64,000 nt of DNA from Stomoxys calcitrans (GCF_963082655.1 NC_081552.1:190538075-190602074), one strand, 5' to 3'. Positions 21,283 to 33,594 are shown, counted from the stretch's first letter. Notes: generated by a model not told the origin, from the letters alone. Program-made: numbers and translations.

Positions 21283-22112
21283 AGAAATGTGCGTGAAGAT
21301 AAATTCCGAATTTATCTAGCAGAGACACAAACCGCTTTGTTAACAGAGTGCGAGAGAGAGTAACAGAAGTAATAACAGAGATCCACTGGGGGGTTACCAG
21401 AGCTCTCTAAATACTTAACAGAGCCAAAAAATTATTTTATTTATTTTTTTTTTATTTTTTTATTAATTTTTACAAATATTTGTAAGAAAAAAAAAAACAT
21501 ACCAAAATTTGGAGTTTAATATCAATGCTTTGAATCAAAAACGCCAAATGATATATCTATTGCCGTAGTACTGAGCAAAATGACAAATTTAAAAAAAAAA
21601 ATATTCTGGACAGGATTATGGCCAGTGCTTCTGGAAGACATATAAGAATCTACAAGGTACTACTATACATCGTTGGAAAGATGACGATGTGTGCTTTTCA
21701 AAATAAGTCTTTATTTGAAAATCGAGCAGACGGTTTTCTCAAATTCCTCTCTTTTTTAAAAAAATTCTCGAAAAAATTCTGGACAGGATTATGGCCAATG
21801 CTCCTGGAGGACATCTAAGAATTCTACAAGGAACTACCATACATCGTTGGAAAGGCCACGATGTGTGCTTTCCAAAACATGTCTTTACTCAAAATAATAG
21901 ATATTTCATTTGGCGTTTTTGTTCAAAGCATTGATATTAAACTCCAAATTTTGGTATGGTTTTTTTTTTCTTCTCACAAATATTTGCAAAAATTGATAAA
22001 AAAAATTAAAGAAATTTAATTACAATAATTTCCTCTCTCTCTCGCACTCTGTTAACAAAGCGGTTTGTGTCTCTACTAGACAAATTTGGAATTTATCTTC
22101 ACGCACATGAAG
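21283..22112. mobile_element. Foldback-like element E
   Basis: Long inverted arms. atgtgcgtgaagataaattc, agacacaaaccgctttgtta and cagagtgcgagagagag near 21290-21362 recur as their complement at 22034-22112. Inner words such as ccaaaatttggagtttaata near 21500 have their complement near 21940. The middle holds two direct copies of a ggacaggattatggccaatg block (about 21605 and 21780). An isolated arm end is at 24974-25023. No transposase. Confidence 0.75.
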
Positions 22113-23890
22113 AAGAAAATGCTAACGCACTTCACCAAATATGGGAAAATTAAAATTGTAATGAAAGAATTTAAGCTATTTATCGAATTTATTATAAATT
22201 TAATACTGGCGACAGACAGTAGGTAGTAGATTTAAGGGCGTGAAGTTAAAGATATTAGTTAAGTTTGTTTCAGCCGAGGCATTAACCAGGAATGGGTGAA
22301 ATTGAAACAAAAAATTAAAATGAATTTATTTCTGGCGATTTTGATGGGGAATGGCGCATTCTCTTAGCTTTCCGTTGATGCTGAAGTTTTTGTAAAAATT
22401 TTCACCAGAAAAGTCCAAACTGTGGCATTAATTCCCAATCGCCTAATTTAAACGAATTTAGTCAATTTGAGGTAATTGAAGTATTCTGCTCCCATCCCAA
22501 GTTCGGCCCCCAACTTTAGTCAAATAGTCGGGTCCAATTTTATAAGGTTTTATTAAAGCTACAGAAAATCGTATCATATGAGGTCATATTGCACTTTCTC
22601 TTAGCTTTCTGTCCATGCTAAGGTTTTGAAAAAATCCCAACCAGAAATATCAAAACCCCTGGCACCAATGTCCAACAACTTAATTTTAAATATCTCGATT
22701 TTTGTAACGAATTCACTCAATTCATTACATTGGCGGATTTTGCTTCTTTAAAGCTTTAATTTTAGAGAGCTAACTTTCCGTTTTATTATTTTTTATTTGA
22801 AATCTTTATTTGAAAATCGAGCAGACGGTTTTCTCAAATTCCTCTCTTTTTTAAAAAAATTCTCGAAAAAATTCTGGACAGGATTATGGCCAATGCTCCT
22901 GGAGGACATCTAAGAATTCTACAAGGAACTACCATACATCGTTGGAAAGGCCACGATGTGTGCTTTCCAAAACATGTCTTTACTCAAAATAATAGATATT
23001 TCATTTGGCGTTTTTGTTCAAAGCATTGATATTAAACTCCAAATTTTGGTATGGTTTTTTTTTTCTTCTCACAAATATTTGCAAAAATTGATAAAAAAAA
23101 TTAAAGAAATTTAATTACAATAATTTCCTCTCTCTCTCGCACTCTGTTAACAAAGCGGTTTGTGTCTCTACTAGACAAATTTGGAATTTATCTTCACGCA
23201 CATGAAGAAGAAAATGCTAACGCACTTCACCAAATATGGGAAAATTAAAATTGTAATGAAAGAATTTAAGCTATTTATCGAATTTATTATAAATTTAATA
23301 CTGGCGACAGACAGTAGGTAGTAGATTTAAGGGCGTGAAGTTAAAGATATTAGTTAAGTTTGTTTCAGCCGAGGCATTAACCAGGAATGGGTGAAATTGA
23401 AACAAAAAATTAAAATGAATTTATTTCTGGCGATTTTGATGGGGAATGGCGCATTCTCTTAGCTTTCCGTTGATGCTGAAGTTTTTGTAAAAATTTTCAC
23501 CAGAAAAGTCCAAACTGTGGCATTAATTCCCAATCGCCTAATTTAAACGAATTTAGTCAATTTGAGGTAATTGAAGTATTCTGCTCCCATCCCAAGTTCG
23601 GCCCCCAACTTTAGTCAAATAGTCGGGTCCAATTTTATAAGGTTTTATTAAAGCTACAGAAAATCGTATCATATGAGGTCATATTGCACTTTCTCTTAGC
23701 TTTCTGTCCATGCTAAGGTTTTGAAAAAATCCCAACCAGAAATATCAAAACCCCTGGCACCAATGTCCAACAACTTAATTTTAAATATCTCGATTTTTGT
23801 AACGAATTCACTCAATTCATTACATTGGCGGATTTTGCTTCTTTAAAGCTTTAATTTTAGAGAGCTAACTTTCCGTTTTATTATTTTTTA
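21708..23890. repeat. 1,088-bp direct tandem duplication
   Basis: 21708-22795 and 22803-23890 are copies at an offset of 1,095 bp. Wherever I compared them they were the same, including a 10-T run. The duplicated block contains the right arm of element E plus about 680 bp downstream. Seven bases separate the copies. Confidence 0.93.
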
Positions 23891-24148
23891 AAAATACCCG
23901 AAATGTGCCCTTAATTTTATCTACCAAATTTTAATTCTTATTTGTGGCTGAGTGGTTCTACTATGAAAATCTCTTATTGTGACGAATCCTTCGCCTTTGG
24001 GACTTTCTTTGCGCACCAAATTTTCCACAATCCGCCCAAAATTGCCAGAGATATATTGATTTAAATGTTCTGTTCCAATTTCACCCATTCCTGGTTCATG
24101 ACTCGGCTAAAGCAACTTTAACTTCACACCCTCACTAGATGTTACCTT
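23891..24148. repeat. Inverted partner of the duplicated block
   Basis: tttcacccattcctggttca and nearby words (aaattgccagagatatattg, actttaacttcacaccc) are the complement of 22240-22340. A diverged larger inverted repeat therefore surrounds the region. Confidence 0.6.
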
Positions 24149-24149
24149 T

Positions 24150-24380
24150 GTAACGGAGAATATCAAAAATGTAATTTAACCCACGAACACTCCATTAAGG
24201 AACGGCGAGAATATTTCTCTCGATACAAGTTTAAGCTCAATGATAAGGGGGACCTCCTTTTTATTATTGAGCCACAACGGATTGCCGCAGAGCGACCCCA
24301 CTTAGTAGAGAAGTTTACACAGCTGATTACATAAGGTAATTTCCTGTCACGTGTCGCCAGCACTAAGAGGGGTTAATGCA
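24150..24380 (-). mobile_element. SINE copy, headless
   Basis: Reverse SINE body and tail (ccattaaggaacggcgagaa, tttaagctcaatgataaggg, gtcgccagcactaagagggg). The tRNA head is missing. A second copy abuts it. Confidence 0.75.
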
Positions 24381-24716
24381 AATGCAAATTTGCCCATGAA
24401 CATTCCATTAAGGAACAGGGGCAAGCTTCTCACATATCAATGAGTGCTGTCCGATTCAAGTTTAAACTCAATGATAAGGGATCTCCTTTTTTCGGCCGAG
24501 TCTGAACGGTGTGGCGCAGTGCGACACGTTTTTGTAGAGGAGTTTTTACATAGCTGCCATACCAAATGGTACAGTACCTCACAAATGTCGCCAGCATTAG
24601 TAGGGGATAACCATCGCTGAAAATTTATTCTAATGGTATCGCGAAGATTTGAACCACCCAGGCATTCAGCGTCATAGGAGAACATGCTAACCTCTGCGCT
24701 ACGGTGGCCTCCAGAG
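24377..24716 (-). mobile_element. SINE copy, full length
   Basis: Reverse orientation. Tail ccattaaggaacaggggcaa, body tttaaactcaatgataaggg. The head includes the B-box complement gatttgaacc and A-box complement ctaacctctgcgctacggtg. Confidence 0.85.
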
Positions 24717-24754
24717 GATAACTACTGTTTAAATTTTTTCTGATGTTCCCTCCA

Positions 24755-24815
24755 TAATTTGAACCCAGCCGTTCAGCATGAAAGGCGAACATGCTTACAT
24801 CTGAGCTACGCTGAT
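24755..24815 (-). mobile_element. SINE tRNA-like head only
   Basis: Complement of a tRNA head, with tttgaacccagccg (B box) and cttacatctgagctacgctg (A box). The body is absent. Confidence 0.6.
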
Positions 24816-24995
24816 CGGAGAATATCAGCGAAAGAATATGTGACAGAGAAGTCTTGGGTTACAACAGCTTCTCTGATCATCGTTACATTAGTTAACACTG
24901 CAGAAGTGATCCCTCCGCCAAACAGTAGAAGGGTGGATTGGAATAAGTTTCGGCACAGCAAACTCTCTTGTAGAATGTGCGTGAAGATTAATTCC
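24816..24995 (+). pseudogene. Non-LTR endonuclease fragment
   Basis: One plus-strand frame gives GYNSFSDHRYIS. SDHRYI is the C-terminal catalytic aspartate-histidine motif of AP-type endonucleases in non-LTR retrotransposons. The next frame continues AEVIPPPNSRRVDWNKFRH, typical of the linker after the endonuclease in I/R1-like proteins. A frameshift and a stop separate the two. About 55 codons remain. It is truncated by an element E arm. Confidence 0.65.
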
Positions 24996-25023
24996 GAGTT
25001 TAACTAGCAGAGACACAAACCGC
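24974..25023 (+). repeat. Isolated terminal arm of element E
   Basis: aatgtgcgtgaagattaatt and agagacacaaaccgct match the element E end at 21290. Confidence 0.8.
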
Positions 25024-25977
25024 TACTATGCCAATACCGGTTGGTATTATTTTATTTGCGTTGTAGGCAAGTATTTTTAATATCATTTGGTATTAATTTA
25101 ATACCAGACGACGGAGGCTATTAAGAATTGACACCGTCGCAACTGCATTTTTGTTACCGCGGCAAAAGTTTTGTTTAGCTTTGTACTTTAAATATTAACG
25201 TCATTATAAAACGGTACTAATCATTTTATATTCCATCCAAACCATGCAGTAATGCTTTGTTACCACACGGTAATGTTTTACTATCAATACCATAGGGTGT
25301 ACAGGGCATTAATATAATTGTCAAGAAGATTACGCTCTGAACGACTAGCCAAAGTCTGCATGTCTTTGAACCAATCCAGGGGGCAAATTACGACCGCCAT
25401 GGTGGTCTGCAGAACTAGTATATATAAGAAAGGGTTTAAAGGGCTTTTCAATAAGGCGGAAGCCACAAGAGTACCACAGCACTTTGACATCTACAAGGTT
25501 TAGTTGCAAGCGCGAAATTGAAAGAGCTCAGAACAAACTTTGGATAGAATTCCGCAGGGGTTCAAAAGTCAGAGAACGTATGAACAATGTCTATAAAAGG
25601 AACACTTGAACTACACTTAGACACTCATTGACTGGAAATCTCTCCAACGAGCAACGAATGCTAGAAGATGTTGTCCCTGTTGTCCTTGTTTAAACTCCAA
25701 AGATGATATGAGCGGCGGTAGATCTCCAAGGTTACCATTCATTCGATAGTTCTTCACTGTTTGCGCTACCGTACCCTCGTCAATGCTATTTAGACCGCGC
25801 ATGATACGTTTCTGGATCTAGAGGTTCTCCATTGCAGTGCTGAACGTCTCACTAAAGTTCAATTCGATCCAGCCTGGCATCTCTGGACGGTGGATGTAGA
25901 ACAAATATTATCGCGGTGCTTCAAAATACGTTTATAAAATCGTCACAGGTGGCGAATCGTGGATCGATGCGTATGAG
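25024..25977. other. Unassigned, possibly decayed coding sequence
   Basis: 25310-25500 has an open plus frame without a motif I can name. The rest shows stops in all frames. The tract 25024-25300 is rich in aatacc words. Confidence 0.35.
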
Positions 25978-26148
25978 CTAGAGCTGGCAAACTATCAATA
26001 ATCGCAACATTTATGTCGTATAGCTTATTTTTGTCTAATTTTGCCAAAAAATTAATTTTTCCGACAGTATCCATTGGAAAAATATCAATCGATATTCAGT
26101 CAAAAAATTATATATCGATAGAGTCATCTATATATTGCCAGCGCTAGT
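25978..26148. mobile_element. MITE H copy 1, about 170 bp
   Basis: Ends ctagagctggcaaactatc and the inverse ttgccagcgctag. The interior includes tatatatcgatag and cgatattcagtcaaaaaatt. It matches both ends of the copy at 57666-58475. It carries one exact TATCGATA site, the DREF-binding word in Drosophila. Confidence 0.65.
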
Positions 26149-26149
26149 A

Positions 26150-26720
26150 TGAGGCCGAAACAAAACAAGAATCGATCGCGAGAGTCTTCGAAGACGAGCC
26201 AAATCTAATGAAAGTTTTTAGTGTAATAATCACTTCGAAGCAAATGATCGCTATAGTCTTCTGGTCATTTGTCGACTGCTCCGTTTGAGCAACGTAGGAC
26301 GGTCAATTAGAAGTGGTACACCACAATTTGATTGCCTACAGTCTTGGAAGAAATTCGAAAAACGAACATGACGAGGGGAATCATTGTTCACCTTGACAAT
26401 GCCAGCTATCACACAACGGCTCAAACCAGCGCCTTTTTGAACGGCCGAAACGTCTAACTGATGGGTCATTCGCCATATACCATTGACTAGGCAGCCAAAA
26501 CCTTTCGTTATTCCCGAACATTAAGATAAAATTGCTTGATCAATGATTTTTCTCGCCATAAAATACTGGTGAAGCGTTCAATTAAAAAGTCTTGGAGGTG
26601 TCTGAATCGGAGTGGAAAAAGTGCTTCGAAATTGGTTTTAGCGCATGCAAAAGTGTTTAAATCAAGCTGGAGTATACTTTGAAAAACAATAAACCCATTT
26701 TTGATGATAACCTGTAAGGA
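26150..26720 (+). pseudogene. Second mariner transposase relic (SETMAR-like type)
   Basis: Worn transposase in shifting frames. Recognisable pieces in order are FEDEPNLMKVF (around the first catalytic region), IVHLDNASYHTTAQT with the second aspartate, LMGHSPYTP matching the usual MGHPPYSPDL, and near the end EWKKCFEIGFSACKSVLNQ. This order and wording match the mariner transposase type from which the SETMAR domain derives. The third catalytic aspartate region is lost. Several stops. No TIRs found. Much older than the element at 2273-3214. Confidence 0.75.
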
Positions 26721-26739
26721 AAGGCAAAATCGCGCGTAA

Positions 26740-27490
26740 CCGCCTATATAATACCCTACACCACCGAGTCTACGTAATCGTACTACTTTTAATACATCGA
26801 ACCTATGTCGAAATTAAGTCAGACTTTTATTTTGTATACCAATTGAAATATCGAATAGAACCTTGTAAAAGAGAAACGAGATTGTGGCTACCATAGCCTT
26901 AAAGGGACATATCGGATGAATGATATATATGGGAGCTATACTCGTATCCAAATCTGGACCGATTTTAATGAAATATTGCACACCTATTGGGACGTCAAAT
27001 AGAACATCTCAAGGCATCTACAGCCTTAAAGGTCATGTCTATTGAAAGATATATATGGGAGCTATATCTAAATCAGGATAGATTTTGAGGAAATATTGCA
27101 CACCTATTGGGACGTCAAATAAAACATCTCATGCAAAATCTTGCAAAGATCAGACCAAAATTAAGGCTTCTATAGCCTTAGAACCCCATATCGGATGAAA
27201 TATATATACTGGAGCTTTATCTTAATCTAGACCGATTTTGGTGAAATTTTGCACACCTATGGTACATCATTACCCCTGTTCCTTAGTGGAATGTTCATGG
27301 GCAAAATTTGTAATTCGTTGTATGGTAAACATCTCACATAAAATCTGGAAAAAAACGGATCAAAATTGCTACTACTACGGACTTTAAAAGCCATAACGGA
27401 TGAAAGTTTTATTCGGGAGCTATATCTTTTATCTAAATCGGATCCGATTTTATCAAATCGGTCCATAACTAGATATTCCTTCAATAGCAA
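26740..27490 (+). repeat. Third A/B-type variant array
   Basis: Begins at ataccctacaccaccg. Units contain gatatatatgggagctata, aaatctggaccgatttt and ttgcacacctattgggacg (26978, 27098, and 27249 in worn form). Spacings are 120 and 151 bp, the first by deletion. A short SINE tail fragment (cccctgttccttagtggaat) lies at 27272-27313. Confidence 0.75.
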
Positions 27491-27507
27491 TTTAATTCTT
27501 ATCCATA

Positions 27508-28082
27508 TTAGAGTGGAAGTTTGTTTTCTTAACAGACATTTTTGTGATTATTATATCCGACTGTTTTATCAACTATCAGCAGGAGCCGAAGGGTTGCCAG
27601 TAGACATGACGTGTTCATTCGCTTGTTTGTTTAACATGGCTTTTTCTAGCATACCCAATGAATCTAAGCACACTAGGTCCGAGGTACAAGAAAGTAGAAA
27701 ACAAGTAAAAACGTGCTAAATTTGTCCAGGCCGAATCACCCTCCACCATGAATCGCATTTGTCAAGTTCTTTGCCCGGTATATCTTTGTAAGCAAATAAT
27801 ACAAAGATATACCGGGCAAAGAACTTGACAAATGCGATTCATGGTGGAGGGTGATTCGGCCTGGACAAATTTAGCACGTTTTTACTTGTTTTCTACTTTC
27901 TTGTACCTCGGACCTAGTGTGCTTAGATTCATTGGGTATGCTAGAAAAAGCCATGTTAAACAAACAAGCGAATGAACACGTCATGTCTACTGGCAACCCT
28001 TCGGCTCCTGCTGATAGTTGATAAAACAGTCGGATATAATAATCACAAAAATGTCTGTTAAGAAAACAAACTTCCACTCTAA
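27508..28082. repeat. Giant palindrome: 283-bp arms, 9-nt spacer
   Basis: 27508-27790 and 27800-28082 are reverse complements around agcaaataa. The pairing sum (55,590) holds from the innermost to the outermost pair, so there are no indels. Each arm has about 190 bp of non-repeat sequence and then a family A head pointing inward. Identical peptides on opposite strands come from the two arms. Confidence 0.96.
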
Positions 28083-28317
28083 CCTTACCCAAAGTCAATA
28101 GATAGGCAGTGCTTTGTACAAATAGTTGGTTCAGTCGAGCCACCACGCTACTAACAAGCAGAGTGCTAACAAATAGTCAGGAATAAAACCGATGTCATAA
28201 GAGTTTCGCTTGGTACTAGATTAAAATATTCTGATTCAATATCCTAATCAAGACTGGAGGCATTTGGACTACAAATAGTCCGTTACTGGGGGCTTCTGGT
28301 CTGGATGATCAAGAACA
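28083..28317. other. Spacer
   Basis: Non-repeat sequence to the right of the palindrome. Nothing recognised. Confidence 0.4.
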
Positions 28318-28757
28318 AGAAAGAGTGTGCTAAGTTCGGCCTGGCCGAATCTTATATACCCTCCACCATGCATAGCATTTGTCGAGTTCTTTGCGTGGTA
28401 TCTCCTTTTAGGCAAACAAAGAATAATGAATAAGAACTATTATGCTGTTGGAGCTATATCAAGTTATAGTCCGATTCGGACCATAAATGAATTGAATGCT
28501 GAACATTATAGAAGTCATTGTGTAATATTTGACACAGTTGTTGGAAGTGATAACAAAACAGTTTATGCAAAATAACAACCAAATCGGATAAGAATTGCGC
28601 CCTCTAAAAGCTGAAGAAGTCAAGACCCAAGATCGGTTTATATGGCAAATATATCAAAACATGGACTGATTTGGCCCATTTACAATTCCAACCGAACTAC
28701 AGTAATTACAAGTATTTTTGCAAAATTTCAAGCGCCTAGATTTTCTCCTTCGAGACC
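28318..28757 (+). repeat. Family A repeat, truncated
   Basis: Head gtgctaagttcggcctggcc and ataccctccaccatgc, two units (ctgaagaagtcaagacccaa), then cut by a SINE before the tail. Confidence 0.85.
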
Positions 28758-28988
28758 ATCAGAAAACATGTTCAGCGGTGGTTTTCCCCTCCTAATGCTG
28801 GCAAAATTTGTGAGCTACTATGCCATGTAAAACTTCTCTCCACTGTGGCACGCCGTTCGAACTGGGCTATAAAAAGGAGGCCCCTTATCATTGAGATTTA
28901 TCTTGAATCGGACTGCACTCATTGATATATACGAAGTTTGCCCCTGTTCCTTAGTGAAATATTCAAGGGCAAAATTTGTATTTGTATT
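28757..28988 (+). mobile_element. SINE copy, headless
   Basis: Body and tail only: gtggttttcccctcctaatg, tgtggcacgccgttcg, cccttatcattgagattt, gttccttagtgaaatattc. Confidence 0.75.
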
Positions 28989-28989
28989 T

Positions 28990-30075
28990 ATACACATCGA
29001 TAGATCCATTTCCGATCCTATATGTTTATACATTCTTGATCGTCGTAAAAATCTAAGACGATCTAGCTATGTCCATCCGTCAGTCAGTCCGCCCGCCTGC
29101 CCGATCAGAAATCTGTTGAAATTACGCTACAGTCCTTTATAATAGAGATATTAAGCTGAAACTGTTCACAGATTCTTTTTTTCCATAGGCAGGTTAAGTT
29201 CGAAGATGGGCTATATCGGACTATATCTTGATATAGCCCTATTTAAACCGATCTGCCGATTTAAGGTCTTAGGCCCATAAAAGCAACATTTATTATCCGA
29301 TTTTGCTGAAATTTCAGACAGTGAGTTGTGTTAGGCCAATCGACAACTTTCTTCAGTTTGGACCAGATCGGTCCTGATTTGGATATAGCTGGCATATAGA
29401 CCGATCTCTCGATTTAAGGTCTTAGGCCCATAAAAGTCACATTTATTACCCGATTTTGCGGAAATTTGAGTCAGTGATAATCGACATCCTTCTTCAGTTT
29501 GGCCCAGATCGGTCCAGATTTGGATATAGCTGCCATATAGACCGACCTCGTTATTTAAGGTCTTGGGCCCATAAAAGGCGCATTTATTGTCTGATTTCGT
29601 TGAAATTTGGGACAGTGAGCTGTGTTAGGCCTTTCGACATATTTTCCTAAATTTGGCTCAAATCGGTTAAGAATTGGGTATAGCTATCATATAGACCGAT
29701 CTCTCGATTTAACGTCTTGGCCTCATAAATGGCGTATTTGTTATGCGATTTCGCTGAAATTTGACACCCTGGCTTGTGTAAGGTTTTTCGACATCCTTAT
29801 TCTATATGGTTCAGATCGGTCTATATTTGAATATACCTGCCAAAAAAAAAATACCAATATTGAACCAAAATTGAGTAATGACTTGTACTTATTAGACCAC
29901 TCAATTCCCGAGTCGAATTTGGTCCAACTCGGACCATATTTGGATATAACTGCTATAGGTGCATAATTAATAAATTTTTCACCGGATTATGACGAAAGGT
30001 GGCTTACACGTATACCCAATGTGGTGGTTTTCCAAAGTTCGGCCTGGCCTAACTAAATGACTTTTTACTTGTTTT
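28990..30075 (-). repeat. Family B repeat, full length
   Basis: Reverse B. Tail (gatcgtcgtaaaaatctaag, gtccatccgtcagtcagtcc), about four to five units with the gggacagtgag landmark, and head gtggtggttttccaaagttc followed by tttttacttgtttt. Confidence 0.88.
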
Positions 30076-30920
30076 CTTTTTGTCACGGGATCAGTTTAAC
30101 GTCAGAGATATGAAAATCTGTATCGGCTAGTTAGAACAATACCTTTGATTTTTTAACATTGAGGTAAAAAATTCACAGCGGTTAAAAATCCCATATTAAT
30201 TTTGGTTAAATAAAATTTTCCTAAAATCCAAGACTTGTTGTCGAACTTTTGAATTGTTTTCCGAATCCCAGAAAATTTAAAAATGTTCTCGGAATGCTGT
30301 AGAAAATAACATTAACAAAGAAATCATGCGTAATTCTGAGAAGAAATTGTCTTCCTCTATGCCCATTCATATGAAATTTCAGGGGATATTTTTTACTTTT
30401 TTTTTTTGAAAATTTATGAATAAAATATTTTATTTTTAACTGTCTTGTTATTGTTTAATTTTTGTTTTCTTTTTTGTCTGTCTTAACAGAAATGTCTTAA
30501 TAAATTTTAATGAATGGTCAGGCGTTCATTGTATGCTTATAACCACAAAGTAGCCAAATATCTTAATTTATAATTACAAATTTCAATGCAAATTAACTTG
30601 AAGACGCAAAAAACACAAAAAACATCAATGACGTTGATCCGATGGAAATATTGGAAATTTAATTTTTGATCGAGTATTCCCATTAATATTATTACAATGC
30701 CTAGGTTGCAAATGATATATCACATTTGACTGGCATATTCGAATCGAGGACAAATTGGAGACCGATATTCCACTGATTAAAAATTAAATTGCGACTGAAA
30801 TATTGTTACTCAAACTGGCCAGGTTATATATATTTGCGAACTTTGCACAAAACTTAATGAAGCCTTAAAATAGGTTTATTTGACAGTTCTACAAAAGAAA
30901 TCTGTAAAAAACCTATTTCA
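30076..30920. other. AT-rich single-copy DNA
   Basis: No motif-bearing frame or family repeat seen. Confidence 0.5.
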
Positions 30921-30924
30921 AATC

Positions 30925-31735
30925 TATAAAGTAGATATATTCTTGATAGACTCAAAAATCTAAGACGATCTAGCCATGTCCGTTCGTCTGTCCCTTTATT
31001 TGCTGAAATCACGCTACAGTCTTTAAAAATAGAGATATTGAGCTGAAATTGTGGACAGGTTCTTTTTTTTGTCCATAAGCAGGTTAAGTTCGAAGATGAG
31101 CTATATCGGACTATATTTCGATATAGCCCCCATATAGACCGATCCGCTGATTTAGGGTCTTAGGCCCATAAAAGACTCATTTATTATCAGATTTTGCTGA
31201 AATTTGGGACAGTGAGCCGAAGGCACAGATCGGTCCAGATTTGGATATAGCTGCCATAGAAACCGATCACTCGATTTAAGGTTTTAGGCCCATTAAAAGG
31301 GCATTTATTGCCTGATGTCGCCGAAATTTGGGACAGTAAGTTGTATTAGGCCCTTCGACATCCTTCTTCAATTTGGTCCAGGATATAGCTGCCATATGGA
31401 CCGATCTCTCGATTTAAGGTTTTGGGGCCAAAAAAGGCGTATTTATTGCCTGATGTCGCCGAAATTTGGGACAGTGAGTTGTATTAGGCCCTTCGACATT
31501 CTTCTTCAATTTGGTCCAGATCGGTCTAGATTTGAATATAGCTGCCATATAGAACGATCTCTCGATTGAAAGTCTTGCCCCATAAAAGGCGCATGTATAA
31601 CCCGATTTCACTGAAATTTGACACAGTTAGTGTTAGGTTTTTCGACATCCGTGTCGTATATGGTTCAGATCGGTTTATTTTCAGATATAGCTACTAAAAA
31701 GACCAATATTCTGTTATACACAATTGTTTTATTTT
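30925..31735 (-). repeat. Family B repeat, headless
   Basis: Tail (tctagccatgtccgttcgtc, tacagtctttaaaaatagag) and four units. gggacagtaag and gggacagtgag words mark the period. The 31315-31611 frames are unit shadows. Confidence 0.85.
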
Positions 31736-31739
31736 TGCC

Positions 31740-32340
31740 CTTAAGATTACAACATCAAGCAATATTACAATTACAATTGCATATATTCTAGATCGCCGTC
31801 TATATCGGACCATATCTTTATAAAGCCTCCGTGTTAACCGATCTCCCGAATTGACTTATTGAGCCTTTAGAGGGTGCCATTCTCATCTGGCTTGGCTAAA
31901 CTTTAGAAAATCTGTTTCATTTATGTTTTCTAGTCATCCCATAGCTGTATATAGCTCCTATATAAACCTATATTATGGGATTGCATTTCTTGAGCCTCTT
32001 GAGAGCGCAATACTTATCCGATTTGGCTGAAATTTTGCATAATTTCTCCTATGACCTCCACCATTTTTGCCAAGCATGGTCTGAACCATTCTATAAACTG
32101 ATAAAACTCACATATGTATAATCCAACCTCCCGATTTTACTTCCTTGTCCTCTAGAAGGCGCAATTTTTACTTTATTTTGCTTAAATTTTGCTTAATGAA
32201 TTCTCCTATAACATCAAACATACTTGTCAACCATGGTCTGAAACCGTCCCTAACCTGATATTGCTGCCATAAAAAAAGGGATTATCCAGTTTTACTTCTT
32301 AAGCACAAATTGGAAGCAATTCCCAACCAAATTCAAAAAT
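31740..32340 (-). repeat. Family A repeat, diverged
   Basis: Reverse A units: gacttattgagcctttagag, cttgagcctcttgagagcgc, cttccttgtcctctagaagg. Spacing is about 150 bp. No clear ends. Confidence 0.7.
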
Positions 32341-33590
32341 AACAAGTAAAAAGGCGTTAAGTTTGGCCGGGCCGAACATTGGATACCCACCACCTCGGGT
32401 ATATATGTAAAACACCTTTCGTCAAAATCCGGTGAAAAATGCATACCTTATGGCCTATAGCAGCTATATCGAAATATGTTCCGATTTGGACCAAATACTT
32501 ATAAGTACAAGTCATTTTTCAATTGCGTTTAACAAAATATTGGTCTTTTAAGTACCTATATCTAAAATTAAACCGATTTGAACCATGCACTAAACGGATG
32601 TCGAAATGCTTAGCATAAGTCACTGTGTAAAATTTAAGTGAAATCGGATTATAAATGCGACTTTATGGGACCAAGACTATAAATCGGGATATCGGTCTAT
32701 ATGGCAGACCTGGACGGATCAAACTTAAAAAGGATATCGAAGGGCCTAACACAACTCACCGTCCCAAATTTCGGCGTCATAGGACAATAAACGCGCATTT
32801 TATGACCTCAAAACCTTATATCAAGAGATTGGGCTATATGGCAGCTATATCCAAATCTGAACCGATCTGTGCCATATTGCAGAAGTATGTCGAAGGGCTT
32901 AATTTAACCCACTGTCCCTAATTTCGGCCACATCGGACAATAAATGCGCCTTTTATGGGCCCAAAACCTTTAATCGAGAGATCGGTCTATATGGCAGCTA
33001 TATTCAAATCCGGACCGATCTGAGCCAAATTGACAAGGAATGTCGAAAGGCTTATCACAACTCACTGTCCCAAATTTCAGCAAAATCGGATAATAAATGT
33101 GGCTTTTATGGGCCTAGGACCCTAAATCGTAGGATCGGTCTATATGGCAGCTATATCCAAATCTGGACCGATCTGGGCCAAATTGACGAAGGATGTTGAG
33201 GGGCCTAACATAACTCACGGTCCCAAATTTCAGCAAAATCGGATAATAAATGTGGCTTTTATGGGCCTAAGACCCTAAATCGGCGGATCGGTCTATATGG
33301 GGGCTATATCAAGATATAGTCCGATATAGCCCATCTTCGAACTTAACCTGCTTAAGGGCAAAAAAAGAATCTGTGCAAAGTTTCAGCTCAATATCTCCAT
33401 TTTTGAAGACTGTAGCGTGATTTCAACAGACAGACGGACAGACGGACGGACATGTCTAGATCGTCTTAGATTTTTACGCTGATCAAGAATATATATACTT
33501 TATAGGGTCGGAAATGGATATTTCGATGTGTTGCAAACGGAATGAAAAAATTAATATACCCCCATCCTTCGGTGGTGGGTATAAAAAGTT
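32341..33590 (+). repeat. Family B repeat, full length
   Basis: Head aacaagtaaaaaggcgttaa, ttggccgggccgaa and tacccaccacctcggg. About six units (aaatcggataataaatgtgg), then tail tatagcccatcttcgaactt, acagacagacggacagacgg, and terminus ccttcggtggtgggtataaa. The best reference copy of family B with 54300-55575. Confidence 0.93.
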
Positions 33591-33594
33591 TATG

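Noticed and set aside
27366..28146. Identical peptides encoded on opposite strands
   Set aside because: They arise from the two arms of the palindrome. The peptide has no known domain and runs into a family A head.
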